DNA of 64,000 nt, taken from assembly GCA_030847615.1 (NCBI GenBank), contig JAUMIR010000004.1, forward strand, positions 98,222,001-98,286,000. Reading direction: 5' to 3'. Every line of letters starts with the position of its first letter. Position 1 is the first letter of the stretch. The notes under the pieces are model-generated. The model did not search any database. It was not told the DNA's origin and was given only the letters and a program-made list of their open reading frames with translations. The DNA comes from Gambelia wislizenii (Eukaryota > Chordata > Lepidosauria > Squamata > Crotaphytidae). The position numbers and the translations under genes are program-made. Below, in pieces: positions 11,512 through 23,209 of the stretch.

Positions 11512-11672
11512 CTAATCGGAGACCACCAATGAATACCAGGTGCTGTAGCCTATATTTCAGAGGAAGGAAATGGCAAAACCACCTCTGAGTATTCCTTGCC
11601 AAGAAAACCCTATGAAATTCATGGGGTTGCTGTAAGTCAACAGCCACTTAAAGGTACTTGCACACAGCCAAG
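11512..11672 (+). mobile_element. 5S-rRNA-derived SINE, truncated
   Basis: Starts in the 3' part of the 5S-like head (gagaccaccaatgaataccaggtgctgtagcc) and continues with the body 'tatatttcagaggaagg ... cctctgagtattcc ... ccctatgaaattcatgggg' and a tail ending in 'cacacag'. Same family as 45398-45590. Confidence 0.75.
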
Positions 11673-11699
11673 GATCTAGTTCTAGTTTAATATACGTAC

Positions 11700-11937
11700 A
11701 CCACTATGGTGTAATGGTTTGAACATTGGACTATGACTCTAAAGAACAGGGTTTGAATCCCCACATGGACATCAAACCCAAACTCAATGGGTGACTTTGG
11801 GCAAGCACTTTCTCAGCCTCAGAGGAAGGCAAAGTCAAACTGCCTCTGAACAAAACTTGCCAAGAGAAACCTGTGATAGGTTCATCTTAGGGTTGTCATA
11901 AGCTAGAAACAACTTGAAGGCACAAAACAGTAGTTTA
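11700..11937 (+). mobile_element. tRNA-derived SINE (squamate type)
   Basis: tRNA-like head with A box (tggtgtaatggtttg) and B box (gggtttgaatcccc), then the body 'gggtgactttgggcaagcac ... cagaggaaggcaa ... cttgccaagagaaacc' and the end 'aacttgaaggcacaaaacagt'. Diverged but full length. Confidence 0.85.
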
Positions 11938-12094
11938 AGAGCATGCAAAGAAAAGAAGCCACAGGCTCCCCTCCCCATCTTCTCTCTCACAAAAGAAGGG
12001 AGAGTCAGGTCCATGGAGTCACCTACAGAGAAACTGTCAGGCCTTCCCTTCACTCCTCCAGGAAAACCCAGTTACTAGGGAGGAAGTGCAACAT

Positions 12095-12385
12095 GCCTGG
12101 GATTCCAGGGACTTCCTGGAATGTTTATTTCCATGGCTCCAGTTTGATCCCACTGTAACTGCCATGGCTCCCTGCTACAGAATTCTGGGATTTGTACTTC
12201 GGTGAATGACCAAGCAATCTCTCTGCTAGAGCTCAGGTCCATTCCCCTGTCCTACAGCTCTCTAGCAGAAAATTCTAAGTACTTCACCTCACCAAACCAC
12301 AAATCTCATAATTCTATAGCATGGAGCCATGGCAGTTACAGTGGGATCAAACTGATATAATTGTGCAATGTGGATACACCAGGGA
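12095..12385. mobile_element. Palindromic MITE
   Basis: Inverted halves: 'gatcccactgtaactgccatggctcc' on the left reappears in reverse complement near 12325-12350. An 'aattctgggatttgtac' motif faces 'caaatctcataattctata'. This is a common amniote non-autonomous DNA element structure; a superfamily call by eye is not secure. Confidence 0.6.
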
Positions 12386-12604
12386 AAGAGAATGCTGTGG
12401 ACTGGTTGCTGCTTGAAGCCCACCCACCCCCATCAAAGTCCTGCTCTGAAGGCACCCCTGCTTCGCACCAGCTACTTTTTCTTCAAAAATAAAAATGTCC
12501 GTGTTGTTCCCACTGAATTTTTTTAAAAAGGCACTCAATAGAACCTCTATCCAAACCCTAAAGCAAAAGGGGCAAAGAAACACAAGTTTTCCTGTCCTCT
12601 AATC

Positions 12605-12725
12605 CAGTGGTTCTCACTTTGGCCCTCCAAGTGGATTGGACTTCAACTACCAGAAGCCCCAGCCAGCTTGGCCAATAGTCAGGAATTCTTTGGGGGCCCA
12701 AGGCTCCAAACTGCTGCAAAATCCT
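12605..12725. mobile_element. MITE fragment
   Basis: Starts 'cagtggttctcactttggccctccaa' and includes 'ggacttcaactaccagaagcc', a widespread hAT-like short element. Diverged; boundaries approximate. Confidence 0.45.
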
Positions 12726-13154
12726 TTTCACCAGGCCAAACCAAAAGTCAGGGTAATGACCTAACCATTAGCAAGGTTGTGGGGGGGCGGGGATTACAAC
12801 CCAAGTAGTTCTGCCATCCAAGAAAATAAACAACCTTCAAGGTTGAGGAATACAGTATCATTCATGGCAAGATTGGGAGTTCTCCCACAACTCTTCCTCA
12901 ACCATATGAAGAGTTGCAAAATGAACTGGGCTGGGAAGAGACTTGCAGCACCAAAATCCAAGCAAAAGGGGGGTATTTTCTCACCCTCCTCTGCCTTCCA
13001 TTTACATTCGCACACCTTGTTCTGCTGTCCTTCCTGGTTCAAAGCTGCTGAGCAGCGGGCAGGAGCCCCACCCCTTGGTGTGCCACACACATTCCCACAC
13101 CCTCCTCACCTAGGTGAAGGTATTTTGGGAGGGGAGAGGTGCAGGTGGATTGAA

Positions 13155-13250
13155 ATATAGCCTACAAAACCTGGTGTTCATTGGTGATCTCCCATCCAAG
13201 TGATAAACAGGGCTGATCCTGCATAGCTTCCAAGGTCATAGGAGATCTGG
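13155..13250 (-). mobile_element. 5S-rRNA-derived SINE fragment
   Basis: Minus strand reads a 5S-like head: 'gaccttggaagctatgcagg', 'cacttggatgggagatcacc', 'aatgaacaccagg'. The head shows the internal control region order of 5S rRNA. It is a SINE head, not a 5S gene. Confidence 0.75.
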
Positions 13251-13582
13251 TGGCTTCAGGGTATTAAGGCACTGTCCCTTATTACACCAGGTGTACCCAG
13301 CTCCACCGGGGTGACAGCTGTGGTTTCCACCCCCAAAGCAGGCTCTGCTGTTCATAGCTGAGGGGGTGGTGCAGTGGGCTTCTCTCTCCCTGCCTGCTCT
13401 TGAGGTGGTTCCAGACTTCCAGTCTTTTGGTGTCACCCCTCTCTGAGGGTGTCACCTGGTGTGGATTGTACCTGCCACACAGCCCTAGTGACACCACTGC
13501 TGGACACATGCTGTGGGTCTCCATAGCAGATAGGACACACTGCAAGCAGAGTTCTTCTCTACTGTTGGAGGTCTACTTCTAG

Positions 13583-13628
13583 CTCCTCCTCCTCCTCCTC
13601 CTCCTCCTCCTCCTCCTCCTCCTCCTCC
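13583..13628 (+). repeat. (TCC)n microsatellite
   Basis: About 15 uninterrupted CTC/TCC triplets; a pyrimidine-purine strand asymmetry able to form triplex DNA. Confidence 0.9.
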
Positions 13629-13671
13629 CCCTTTTGGATAACTGTCTAAAGAAGTTATACATTAAAATATA

Positions 13672-13929
13672 CAGTAGGACCCCCATATCTGCTGAGGATT
13701 GGTTCTGGGGGAGCCTGTGGATACCAAAAACCATGGATGATAGCGAACACCATTGAAAATAATGGGACTTCTGGTTTAAAATATCATAGAGTTAGTTGTT
13801 TTGGAGGACCTAGAAAATGGCTAGAGAGGACACATTTTCTAGGAAGACTCTATGGTAGGTGTGCTGTTTTGTGTCTCGTGGATAACTGAATCAGTGGATA
13901 ATGAATCAGTGGATACGGGAGTCCTACTG
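13672..13929. mobile_element. TA-flanked Tigger-like MITE
   Basis: Termini cagtaggaccccc and its inverse (gggagtcctactg) are flanked by TA on both sides (13670-13671, 13930-13931). 'gtggataccaaaaacc' inside is typical of Tigger-type elements. Confidence 0.75.
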
Positions 13930-14551
13930 TATCTGTAGAATGTCCAGGAGGCATAGTGTTGCTGTTATATATTAAGATATATCAGTAGAGTCATTCTCAC
14001 CTTGATCTATGAGGTGGTTGCTGACAAATAATTATTAATTAAAACCTCCCCACACTCACCACCATGGAAACAGAACCTGACAACAGGTAGTTCAGAAAAG
14101 GGCTTATTTAGAGGCTATCCATCAATAGTTCACCCAGCTAGGATCAACAACAAATGATATAACATGGACTGAATTGGCAAATATTAAGTGTTTGTTTAAA
14201 GGAATAGGAGCTCTAAAAGCTTGATTGTGCTTTGCCTTTTCTCACCAGACAGGTTGGCATTGCAATTGTATTTTATAAGGGGGGGGTCAGCACAAATGAG
14301 GTCTGAAAAAACAAACAAAGGAAAACAGTACATAAAGCACTGGACTGCAATAAACAGACAACATAATTGTAAATGTTCCTTAAAATGTGAATGGACTCAG
14401 CACTGTAGTTGCAGAGAAAAGAGTATGGAGGTACTGGAACAAAAAGATCTATTAACATGCAAGAAGGAACAGCAACAATGCTCACAGAAAACCTCAGTAG
14501 ATCAAAGAGGACAATGAGAATAGTTTCAGCTACAGACAGTAACAGGAATGG

Positions 14552-14722
14552 GACAGCTCTCTAGATATGGATGCACTGCGACTTCCATCATCCCTCAAAA
14601 GTATCTATTCTAGCTAAATCTCTATCTAGAGAGCAATGCACAGCTCTCTAGATATGGATGCACTGTAACTCCCATCATTCCTCAAAAGTATCTAGTCTAG
14701 CTACATTGCTGGGAATTGCAGT
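14552..14722. repeat. Tandem duplication in a MITE-like stretch
   Basis: 'cagctctctagatatggatg' at 14552 recurs at 14640, each followed by 'cccatcat/ttccatcat' and 'ctcaaaagtatct'. At the junction 'tctagagagcaatgcacagctctctaga' can fold as a hairpin. Confidence 0.6.
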
Positions 14723-14943
14723 CCAATAACCAAAATCCAAAAGCATTAGAGGGCCACATGTTGTCCACCCCTGGATTTAAAAAGTTCTGTTTAGAAGGTA
14801 AGAATTAAAGAAAAATTCTGTTGAAACAGAAAACAGCAAATCAAAAATCCTACAAACCATACTCTAATCTGGAAATTATACAGGCTCCATATTTTCCAAT
14901 ATCTGTGGACAGAGTAAAAGATTCAGGAATCACTGGTACTTAC

Positions 14944-15171
14944 CCAAATCTGTAGTTTTACCCTCTTGTCATTCCTGTACACGGTTTTCACTTTGAAGTC
15001 AATTCCCACTGTACTGACAAAGGCGGGTGTGAACGTGTCATCAGCATATCTAAAGAGGAAGGAAGTCTTGCCCACACTGCTGTTGCCAATGATCAGGAGT
15101 TTGAACATGTAATCAAAGTTCTGGTCGGAAGCATCCTTGTGTCCATATCTGGCATCTGTTACGGAAGCCAT
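14944..15171 (-). CDS. RAB3B: RAB3B, first coding exon (exon 2)
   Basis: Encodes residues 1-76 of a Rab3-family small GTPase, which acts in regulated exocytosis on synaptic and secretory vesicles. The P-loop GNSSVGKT lies at about residues 29-36, followed by the effector/switch I stretch [18 protein letters not shown]. The exon ends in LQIW, immediately before the DTAGQ motif of the next exon. The N-terminus [16 protein letters not shown] and the TFTPAF variant fit RAB3B better than RAB3A, C or D, as judged from remembered family sequences. The donor after the Trp codon reads gtaagt on the minus strand, and the acceptor ttttcttag abuts the ATG. The start is the only Met ahead of the conserved Rab3 N-terminus. 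Later exons were searched for by eye in 1-14943 and not seen, so they probably lie left of the window. TXNDC12 upstream on the same strand supports the call. Confidence 0.92.
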
Positions 15172-17920
15172 CTAAGAAAACAACAGCACCCATTTGTGAT
15201 TTAATGTATTCAAGCATAATATATTTTTTGTGATCCCCTTTGACATATCCATCCCACTCTTACTTAGCCCAGGGTGACCAAACAGGTGACCACCAGAATG
15301 AACCCTGACAGCACTAATTGTCTGTTCAGATGGGCTTATGATCTAGGAGCTATGCGGAGTGCCTGCTTTTTCTCAAGTGCAAGACATGATCCAGGAGAGC
15401 TATACATGGATACCCACTTCTGCACATATAGCATCTTTGCTGCAGAGGGATGTATGTGGATAAGGTAGACTAATTATTTCTATTTAGATTTATAAATAAA
15501 ATGGTTGTGTAGATATTTTTTGCTGAGTTTGATTAGTCGTGATTATAGCAAAGCCCTTGAAAACAATGGTAATTTGTCTTTAAGCCAGTTGATTTTACTG
15601 GTCTTCTTTAAATATTATTAAATCTAGATACAGCCCATAGTTTGTTGAATATCTGATATCATCTGTTAACAGAACTGTGATTCATATAAACTGAGAATAG
15701 CGTAGAAACACGGCTCATTCTCTTCCATCTGTGCCATATTCACCTTGCTACTAGGACTAATTATCAAAAGCTAGCACATTGAAAAATTATTAATCTCTTG
15801 TATAATAGATGCCAATGTTAACTGAACACACTGGGATTCATTATTAGAATTCATCATCCTTGCCTAGCAGTTTTCAAAGAAAAAGATATTTCCTACTTTA
15901 CGCCAAGACCAGATGGGGCCACCTTGCTTTCAGATTGTTGTCAGTATTTTATTGTTTACAAATCAACAACTAAAGTGATTGATGTATACTTTTATGTCAG
16001 TCATGAGTGCAATAGAAATGCAACTAGTGAGACACTATGAGGAAAGGGATTGCCATATTTTATTATTCTGGTACTATATTGCTGCTATCACATTTGGAGG
16101 GTGGGATCCAATAAGACATAATACAAATGGTCTTTGTTCTACAAGAAAGGATCCCAATAAGATAGTGGCAGTACTACATTAAATACAATAAATCTGACAT
16201 ACACTAAAGTACTTTGAAAAACCTTAGTGTGGCTGAGAAAAATCATTCCATTTAAAACAAGTGGGCAAAGCATGGCTTTCCCCATGTTGCTACTCACAGC
16301 AGCCCTAGCTAGTGTTGCCAGTTGTGGGAGTTGCATCCCAACATTATCTAGAAAGCTATATTTTGCCCACCCTCGTTTTAAAAGGATTGCTGTCACTTAC
16401 CTATTCACTTATTTGAATATTTAATCTTGATTTGTTCCTTGCACATTTCCCCATCGAGAAATCCACTTGTTCTTGACAATATAGTGGTTTCCCATTTCCT
16501 GTGTCAATTTCACTCTAAGTGGGTAGTGCACAGTTTATGGGATGTACATTTGTCCCTTAGGAAAAAGTACTGTGGTTCTTAGCAATCTAATAATAAAAAC
16601 CAAAATATATGAGCATTCATAAGGAAGAAACTTATGGATATATCTGCTTTTAACCAGTGTGGAAAGGTAGGGTATATAAACATCTTAAAAGAAATAAAGT
16701 TTAGTAATCACAAATAACTATACTCTGCAGTAAGGTATAAGTTGCCTCCACATATACACATGCATAAACATCCACACACCTCTTGCTCCATTAATGTACA
16801 GATACATACTAAAAAAGCGAAGAGATATACAGTACTGGTAACAGGTTGACATATGTTAAGCAACCAATAATGAGATAAACCTGAGGTATCTGCTTCCTGT
16901 GCTCTTTGTTTGGTATTGATTTCTGGCTGTAAGAAATTACTTCAAATGGCATCTACTCAGATAGTCTATATAGTTTAGAATCCATGCTTGGTAGTTTAAA
17001 TGGAAGTCAGAACAAAGAGATTTTTCTTTCTTTAAAGCACACTTACAGAGACAAATGTGAACACTGCATCATTGGAAAAGATGGGCTGTCTAGAAAAGGC
17101 CAGGTTGTTGAAAGTGTGAAAGGGATAGAATTGTATTCTCTGTTTTTCCTGTTCTAATCCAGTTGCAATTTCCAGTTAAAATTCCACTATCAAAATGTGT
17201 GCAGTTCCCATACAATTATGGGCACATGCTTCTGTTGTTACCATCCACATGTTTCGATTGATATTTATTACCCTCTACCCAAGCATGGGAAAGTATCTTG
17301 TTTGGACTACAACTCCTAGAATCATACATTCAGCATGGCCACTGGGCTGTCCAGTATTTAGGGAAATTTCACTGAACCAGTTACTCTATGCAAGTCAACA
17401 ATACTGACTACCGTTCATCACTTTTGGGCTGCTAGCCAAAACAATCTGAGAGTATTCATACCTTTTGCCACTACATAGCATCTTACAGCATCCAGATAAA
17501 TTTTACAGATGAACACTTATCCAGGCTGCATACATTCAGTGATGATATTCTAATGGGGCTGGCATACATATTTATTTGTTTTCAGTTATTACACCTACCT
17601 GAGCATAAATAAGAGTACAGAATCCACAATAGTTTGGGATGCAAGCAAAGCCTATATGAAAGGACAATTTATAAAATATGGTTCCAGATTGAAAAATGAA
17701 AGAGAAGCTAAAAAGTGTTGATGGATGAAATACTGTACAGAATTTGAAGGGAAAATATAAGAAAAACCTTGATAAAGATTAAGTTACTCCCAACAACAGT
17801 TCCCATTGTGTACAGGCTCTCCTACGAGTTTGGTATAAGTATAAACAGATACTTTTTCTAAACTCTTGACTAGACAGGAGCAAATACTTCAGAGGGGATT
17901 TTAAAGGTTAAAGGTAGCAT
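15172..17920 (-). other. RAB3B intron 1, proximal part; no gene seen
   Basis: Intronic, AT-rich DNA upstream of the RAB3B coding exon. I see no exon, RNA gene or well-preserved repeat here except a degenerate MITE-like stretch around 16290-16375 of the kind that resembles 'ttgtgggagttgcatccc'. The rest is unassigned. Confidence 0.5.
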
Positions 17921-17924
17921 ACGC

Positions 17925-18020
17925 CGAGTTTGGTGTGGATAGTACCGTATGTTGTGCGCCCTTATTCTGCCAAATTCGGGGGGGGGTCAGTTTTTTCCAT
18001 TGTATAGACAAGCCCTCAGT
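17925..18020 (-). mobile_element. Terminal fragment of a DNA transposon
   Basis: Minus strand starts agggcttgtctatac, the same terminus as the elements at 7090 and 44741, followed by 'ccgaatttggcag'. Only one end is recognised. Confidence 0.45.
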
Positions 18021-18532
18021 TATATGTCTTTTTTCCTCCTCTTCCTTTTTTTCTTTTTCTTCTTTCTGTTTCTTTCTTTTTAAAAAAATATATATTACTC
18101 TGATTATAATTAGATTGTTCATGTTCAAAATTAATAATTAAAAAAAGAACTGATCACAGAAATCAACTACTGCTCAGTCTGTTTTGTGGCACAACTGTGA
18201 GTCATAAGATGCATTATGCATTTGACATCTAGCATTTCCGTAGAAGCAAGCAGCTAATATAAACAAATTAGACGGAGGATGCAGTCTCCAGTGTGTCAAC
18301 ATATTTCTCTTGCAGCAAGCTAATAAAGCACCCCTGCTCTCAACATCAGCCTAATCACACATAAGCAAGAAGACTTGTGGCAGAGAGAAGCCAAAGCTGA
18401 AGCCTAGCCGGGAATGAAATGAAAGCCACAAATCCCATTTTGACTTAAGTTAAATTTACTGACTGAGGCAATGCCCCATAACACTGAAAGGAATGATTCA
18501 CACAACCACCTCAACTCATATGTGTTGTAAAC

Positions 18533-18908
18533 CAAGTGGCTCTTAAACTTTTCATAACCAGGGACCCCTTTCAATATCCTTTGTTGCCGGGGGTCCCCAA
18601 GACTTAACTCAAGATTTAAAACAACAACAACAACAATAAAAATACAATTACACCATCCATTAAACCTTTCCTCAGAGGCAACGGAGGGGAAAGGAAGACT
18701 TTTCTCCTGCTTCTTCCTGCAAGTCTGTGGCTGGAGCAGTTTGAAAGGCATTGCACAGGCCAAGCCAGCCAGCCTTTGCCTTGGTTCCTATCACATGGCT
18801 ACTCCACTGTGGGAGGAGGTGGGCTGTGTAGGCTTCAAGCCTTCATGGACCCTCCGTGAGAACATCACAACTCCCGGGGGTCTGTGGATCACAGGTTAAG
18901 AACCACTG
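18533..18908. mobile_element. hAT MITE with perfect 8-bp TSD
   Basis: Left end caagtggctcttaaac and right end ggttaagaaccactg form hAT-Charlie-like inverted termini. The 8-bp duplication ttgtaaac is perfect on both sides (18525-18532, 18909-18916). No transposase is encoded. Confidence 0.9.
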
Positions 18909-19141
18909 TTGTAAACCTTTTGCCATAGACACAAACAGGAATGTATACAAGAGAGGAGATAAATGGGTTCTCTTATCACTAGTCTGCCCTGCACATAAGC
19001 ATTTGAGCTTTAGAGAGAAAAATGGCAGAACTTGTTCTATACTACAACTTCTGGAATCCTCAAACCAGCATGGCCACTGCCTAGAAGACCTGTTTAATCA
19101 ATGAAGCACATATCCTAACTTTTAAAAAACGTTAAAGAGAA

Positions 19142-19365
19142 ATCATAGAGTCATACAGCTGGAAGAGAGCACAAGGGCCATCTAGTACAACCCACTGCCC
19201 TGCAGGAATACCTAATCAAAGCACTCCCAACAGATGGCCATCCAGCCTCTATTTAAAAACCCCCAAAGAAAGAGACTCCACCACACTCTGAGGCAGTACA
19301 TTTCACTACCCAACAGCTCTTACTGTCAGGAAGTTCTTCTTAATGTTTAGGTGGAATCTCTAAGT
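19142..19365 (-). mobile_element. CR1 LINE 3' end
   Basis: Antisense CR1: 'catagagtcatacagctgg', 'caagggccatctagt', 'agatggccatccagcctct', 'gactccaccacactctg', 'aggaagttcttcttaatgtt'. The coding-strand equivalents match the CR1 ORF2 C-terminus seen at 43370-43780. Confidence 0.85.
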
Positions 19366-19552
19366 TACTGCTCAGCCTGTTTCACAATACACCTGTGAAA
19401 CATAAGACACATAACACATTTGACACCTAGCATTTCTGTAGAAAAGGACATGTTAGCTGTAGAAGAGAGCGTGCTAGACATGCTGGCTGGGATATTCTGG
19501 GAAGTGTAGTCAAAAGCTGTCTGAGCTTTGACAGTTTGGCATGGCATAAGGA

Positions 19553-19735
19553 GCCAGTGTGGTGTAGTGGTTTGAGTGTTGGACTACGACTCTGGAAACC
19601 AGGGTTTGAATCCCCACTTGGCCATGAAAACCCACTGGGTGATCTTGGCCAAGTCACACATTTTCAGCCATAGAAAACCCCATGATAGGGTTGCCATAGT
19701 GTTGGAAATTACTTGAAGGCACACAACAGCAACAA
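19553..19735 (+). mobile_element. tRNA-derived SINE, internally deleted
   Basis: Head 'agccagtgtggtgtagtgg', B box 'gggtttgaatcccc', then 'cccactgggtgatcttgg'. The central 'cagaggaaggcaaaggcaaac' block is missing and the 3' end 'acttgaaggcacacaacagcaaca' is intact. Confidence 0.85.
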
Positions 19736-19925
19736 AGAAAAATGAACCCCAAAGAGACATACAAATTAAATAAATTTGTGTTAATACATCATTCTTTTTT
19801 GTTATATTTTCACTATGATTTTATTGTATGATTTCAGGATTTTGCACTTTGGGTAAGCCTACCAGGATTTGGCATTTGGGATTTCTGCAAGAAATAGTCA
19901 TGGCAATAGGATGACAAGTACTGGG

Positions 19926-20090
19926 AGCCACAAGCAAAAGTTAATTACTAATCACTAAAGGGAGGGATTGGCAAAACCACCTTTGAGCATTCCTCACCTA
20001 AGAAAATCCTATGAAATTCATGGGATCATCATAAGTTAATGGGCAACTTTAAGGCACATGCACACACCCACACACGCGCACACAAAGATG
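19926..20090 (+). mobile_element. 5S-derived SINE 3' part
   Basis: Body 'ttggcaaaaccacctttgagc', 'cctatgaaattcatggg' and tail 'aaggcacatgcacacaccc' without the 5S head; ends in a (CA)n-like run. Confidence 0.65.
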
Positions 20091-20514
20091 AAGTGTGTTT
20101 GCTTCAGAGATTTAGAAAACAATGAGCCCTACTTGTCCCCCCACAAAATGACACCCATTCTGACCCTTTTATAACATTCTTGATACTCTGAGTGTCAATG
20201 AACAAGTCTCATCCTCAGCGGCAGCATAATTGGGCAATATACTTTGAGAAAGCCTGCTCTGAGCAGTCAACTGATGTGCATCAAGAAATAATATTTCTCA
20301 TCTCGACATGCCATCAGTGGATACTAAAATAAAAACAAAGCCTCATTAATTATGCCCCTTTGCACCCCTTAAACATGTTCTTTAAATCTGGTTTGATTTT
20401 TTTCTACAGAACATTCTTGGTCAAACCACTTGCACAAGAAAAATAGATACTGTTCATTTATACCTGTGGAAGAGGCTCCCCAAATTGTGACCTAGATAGG
20501 GACCTCACATAGTT

Positions 20515-20760
20515 ATTTTTATTTATTTATTAAAATACTTCTATCTATCTTACATCATAAAATTTCAGGGTGGTGCGCAATTCAATCAGTTTAACCAATA
20601 ACATAAAACAGTAGGAAATAATTTGAATAGACTAAAAGTGCATATTAAATAGTTTGACAAGTTGAACAATACAATTAGCATCAGTCAAAACCACTTAAAA
20701 GAATTTTTAAAACTACAACACAAATGCAGATTTAGATAAAATCAATTTCTTCCACAACTG
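20515..20760 (-). mobile_element. L2-like LINE 3'UTR fragment
   Basis: Antisense 'ttatttatt ... tttcagggtggtgcgcaattc ... accaataacataaaac' resembles the L2 3' tail at 24245-24420 and 37850-38010. Confidence 0.5.
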
Positions 20761-20769
20761 ATCTTAAAC

Positions 20770-20885
20770 CACTGGTGGGCAAGGTGCAGCTACTCAGATG
20801 TTTTTGATTTCCCATCAGTCTCAGCCAGCAAGGGTAATGGAAATTATAAGCCAGCCACATCTGGAGGCCCACATGCTCCCCACTG
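20770..20885. mobile_element. Diverged hAT-like MITE
   Basis: Inverted-repeat short element with 'cactggtgggcaaggtgcag' and 'ctggaggcccacatgctccccactgc'; a common squamate non-autonomous family, here heavily diverged. Confidence 0.45.
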
Positions 20886-21355
20886 CCAGCTTAGTGGTAA
20901 AGTGTGCAACTAGTAATCAAGAAAGGGAAAATGTCATTTAAAAAAAAAAAAATTATTTATTTACAGGTTATTAGGAATCCAAAAATATTTTCAAGCAGAG
21001 AACTTTCAGCTTTGTTACAATCAACAGAAAACATGATTATAAAATTGGATTACATGCCATTTGCAGTAATCTAGTTTAAATCCTTATTATAAATTACTCT
21101 ACCTTAATAGCTTCTAGAAGACAGAAGATTACAACAAGGTCAGTTGCAGTACAAAATACATCACCACAGTGGTGGCTGGTGGCTTCCTTGTCAGTGGACA
21201 TTATCAGACTAGCATCTAAAAATGCTGTAATTCCGTAAATGAGGAAAGCGGAAACATAGTGGAATTATTACACTTATTATCGCATGTCAGTGTAATCGCA
21301 TGAAAGAACCGCCACAGAATTATTGCACAACCACCACTAACACTTTAAGAATGAG
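20886..21355. other. RAB3B intron 1 stretch, unassigned
   Basis: No gene or clear element seen; includes a poly(A) run at 20940-20953. Confidence 0.4.
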
Positions 21356-21359
21356 ACTT

Positions 21360-22230
21360 TACTTCCATGATTCAGCATGAGTGAGATTTCAGCTGTTCTC
21401 ATGAGAAGAGGGGCTGACGGGCCTGCGCCGGCAGCTTTTTTAAGGCCCGCTTGGACCCCAGGACGACCAGCGGCTCCACGTGGCCACGTGGCGGCCGGCA
21501 TAGGGGCCTCCATGTTAAGCGTCCTCCTCCTGGCCTGCCCCGTGGGCTGCAAGAGAGGTGTGAAGGCTTGGCCTATCCCTGCTCTGATTGGCTGACCCGG
21601 CAGGAAGGGGAGGGTCTTCCGGCCAGTGCTTCCAGTGTGGCTGGATGATGAAAGGGGCTGCACCGGGGCTGTATAAATAGCTGGCCCAGGCTATCAGCAG
21701 CTCCAGTAGCTCGCTGGGAGCCAAACACCCACCCTCCCACCCTCTTCTTTTCCTTTAGCATATCCTATTGTACTTGTATTCTTCTTATGTCACAGCTTTC
21801 ATAGGCAGCTAGCATGGGTCCTGATCCGAAGTAAATGCCCGGGGGTGGGGGTCTTCATCAAGTTCAAATTCAAGTTCACAGAGACCCCCCCCATTTCCTT
21901 TGTTTCAGAGGGGAGGGGAGAATCGTCAAGCAGACGGAGCTTGGCCATGATTCCTCCCCTCCATGCGATGAGGTGTCAATAGCGACCAACAGCGGTCCAT
22001 TAACCAATGGCAGGTTGGTTGATGAAGAGATCCGGACCCATGTGATTTGTGTCAACCATTTACAGCCGTTACCAAAGTTGTGGCCTTTTATTGCCAAAAT
22101 ATATTTCCTACTACATCTTTCCATATGTTATCCATTTATGTACTCAATATAATTTGTGAAGATATTTCATGTCTGTGTATTTGTTCATAAGGGAGGAGAG
22201 GGGAAGGTCCGGGCTGGGTCCACAAGATGC
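21360..22230 (+). promoter_or_regulatory. Promoter-like block: possible solo LTR
   Basis: A GC-rich part (21400-21700) carries an inverted CCAAT box (gattgg, 21585-21590) and a TATA box (tataaata, 21671-21678) about 80 bases apart in the plus orientation, the layout of a retroviral-type or LTR promoter. It is followed by AT-rich sequence to about 22150. No coding capacity is convincing. A solo LTR is my preferred reading, because it is an isolated composition block in an intron; a terminal repeat of a DIRS-like element is also possible. Confidence 0.4.
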
Positions 22231-22740
22231 AAGCGTGCTTAAAAACACACAAAAAAACCACCCTTAATTTGCAAAGTAAATGAACAAAAAGTTAAACAAA
22301 CCTAAAAATGTGCAAACAAACCAGGAGAGTTGATAAAAAGAGCATCTTGTGCATGGTTTTCACCCAGAGGTTTTCTTGCTGGCAAAAGGGAGGTGCAAAA
22401 GAGGACCGCCCATTCATGCTGTAATCTTGCAATTACAGTAGGACGTGTTTTCGCACGCTCTTCAATACCGTGAAAAAAGCGATACTGAGAGTTATTGACA
22501 GCTTGTCCATAAATAGAAAGCAATGCCTTATTTGCAGGTGGAGCACGGGATGAATATGCGAGCATGAGAATGTCATGTGATAGCAGGGTCCATTCGTACT
22601 ATCTTTGCAGTGTTTTTGCGCAATTTTTGCCACGTCTGATAAAGTCTAACAAGTCTATTCCCTGTTTCAGCCTCAACTTTAAAGGCATTACCCAAGGTGC
22701 TGAACCTATTTTGGAAATGGGGTTCAGTATCTTGGATAGA
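22231..22740. other. Unassigned intronic stretch
   Basis: No feature recognised beyond weak internal symmetry ('agatgcaagcg' versus 'gcatcttgtgcatgg'). Confidence 0.35.
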
Positions 22741-22741
22741 T

Positions 22742-22980
22742 GACGCCAGTATGATGTAGTGGTTTGAGTGTTGGACTATGACTCTGGAGACCAGGGTTCA
22801 AATTTCTGCTTGGCCATGGAAACCCAATGGGTGACCTTGGGCAAGTCATACGCTCTCAGCCTCGGAGGAAGGCAAAGGCAAACCCCCTCTGAACAAACCT
22901 TGCCAAGAAAGCCCTGTGACAGGGTCACCTTAGGGTCGCCATAAGTTGGAAATGACTTGAAGACACACAACAACAACAAA
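22742..22980 (+). mobile_element. tRNA-derived SINE, full length
   Basis: A box 'gatgtagtggtttgagtg', B box 'agggttcaaatttc', body 'gggtgaccttgggcaagtc', 'ctcggaggaaggcaaaggc', 'ccttgccaagaaagccc', end 'atgacttgaagacacacaacaacaaca'. The best-preserved copy of this family in the window. Confidence 0.9.
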
Positions 22981-23209
22981 TCTTGGATAGCTCCCTTTAA
23001 ACCCAGATTTACCACCCAACTGACAAACCACCAACATCCTCTGCTTCACTGTATCTGGTAGGAAAATATTTTCTCTCTTGGTCATACCAATCCCTTGCGA
23101 GATTCTTCTAAACAAATATCTTGGAAGTATAATTTCTCTGACACACAGAAATCTGTGGTGGGGAAAATAAGACAACTCCATATTTTTATGGAGTTTTATG
23201 GAATTGTCC

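Noticed and set aside
1..14943. RAB3B exons 3-5
   Set aside because: I looked on the minus strand for the DTAGQERYRTIT and later Rab3 blocks and found none; they are probably outside the window.
14944..15171. RAB3A, RAB3C or RAB3D, or a processed retrocopy
   Set aside because: N-terminus and switch region fit RAB3B best, intron signals are intact on both sides, and TXNDC12 is the upstream neighbour as in mammals.
21377..21761. Short overlapping ORFs in both strands
   Set aside because: Caused by the GC-rich promoter-like block; no consistent coding frame.
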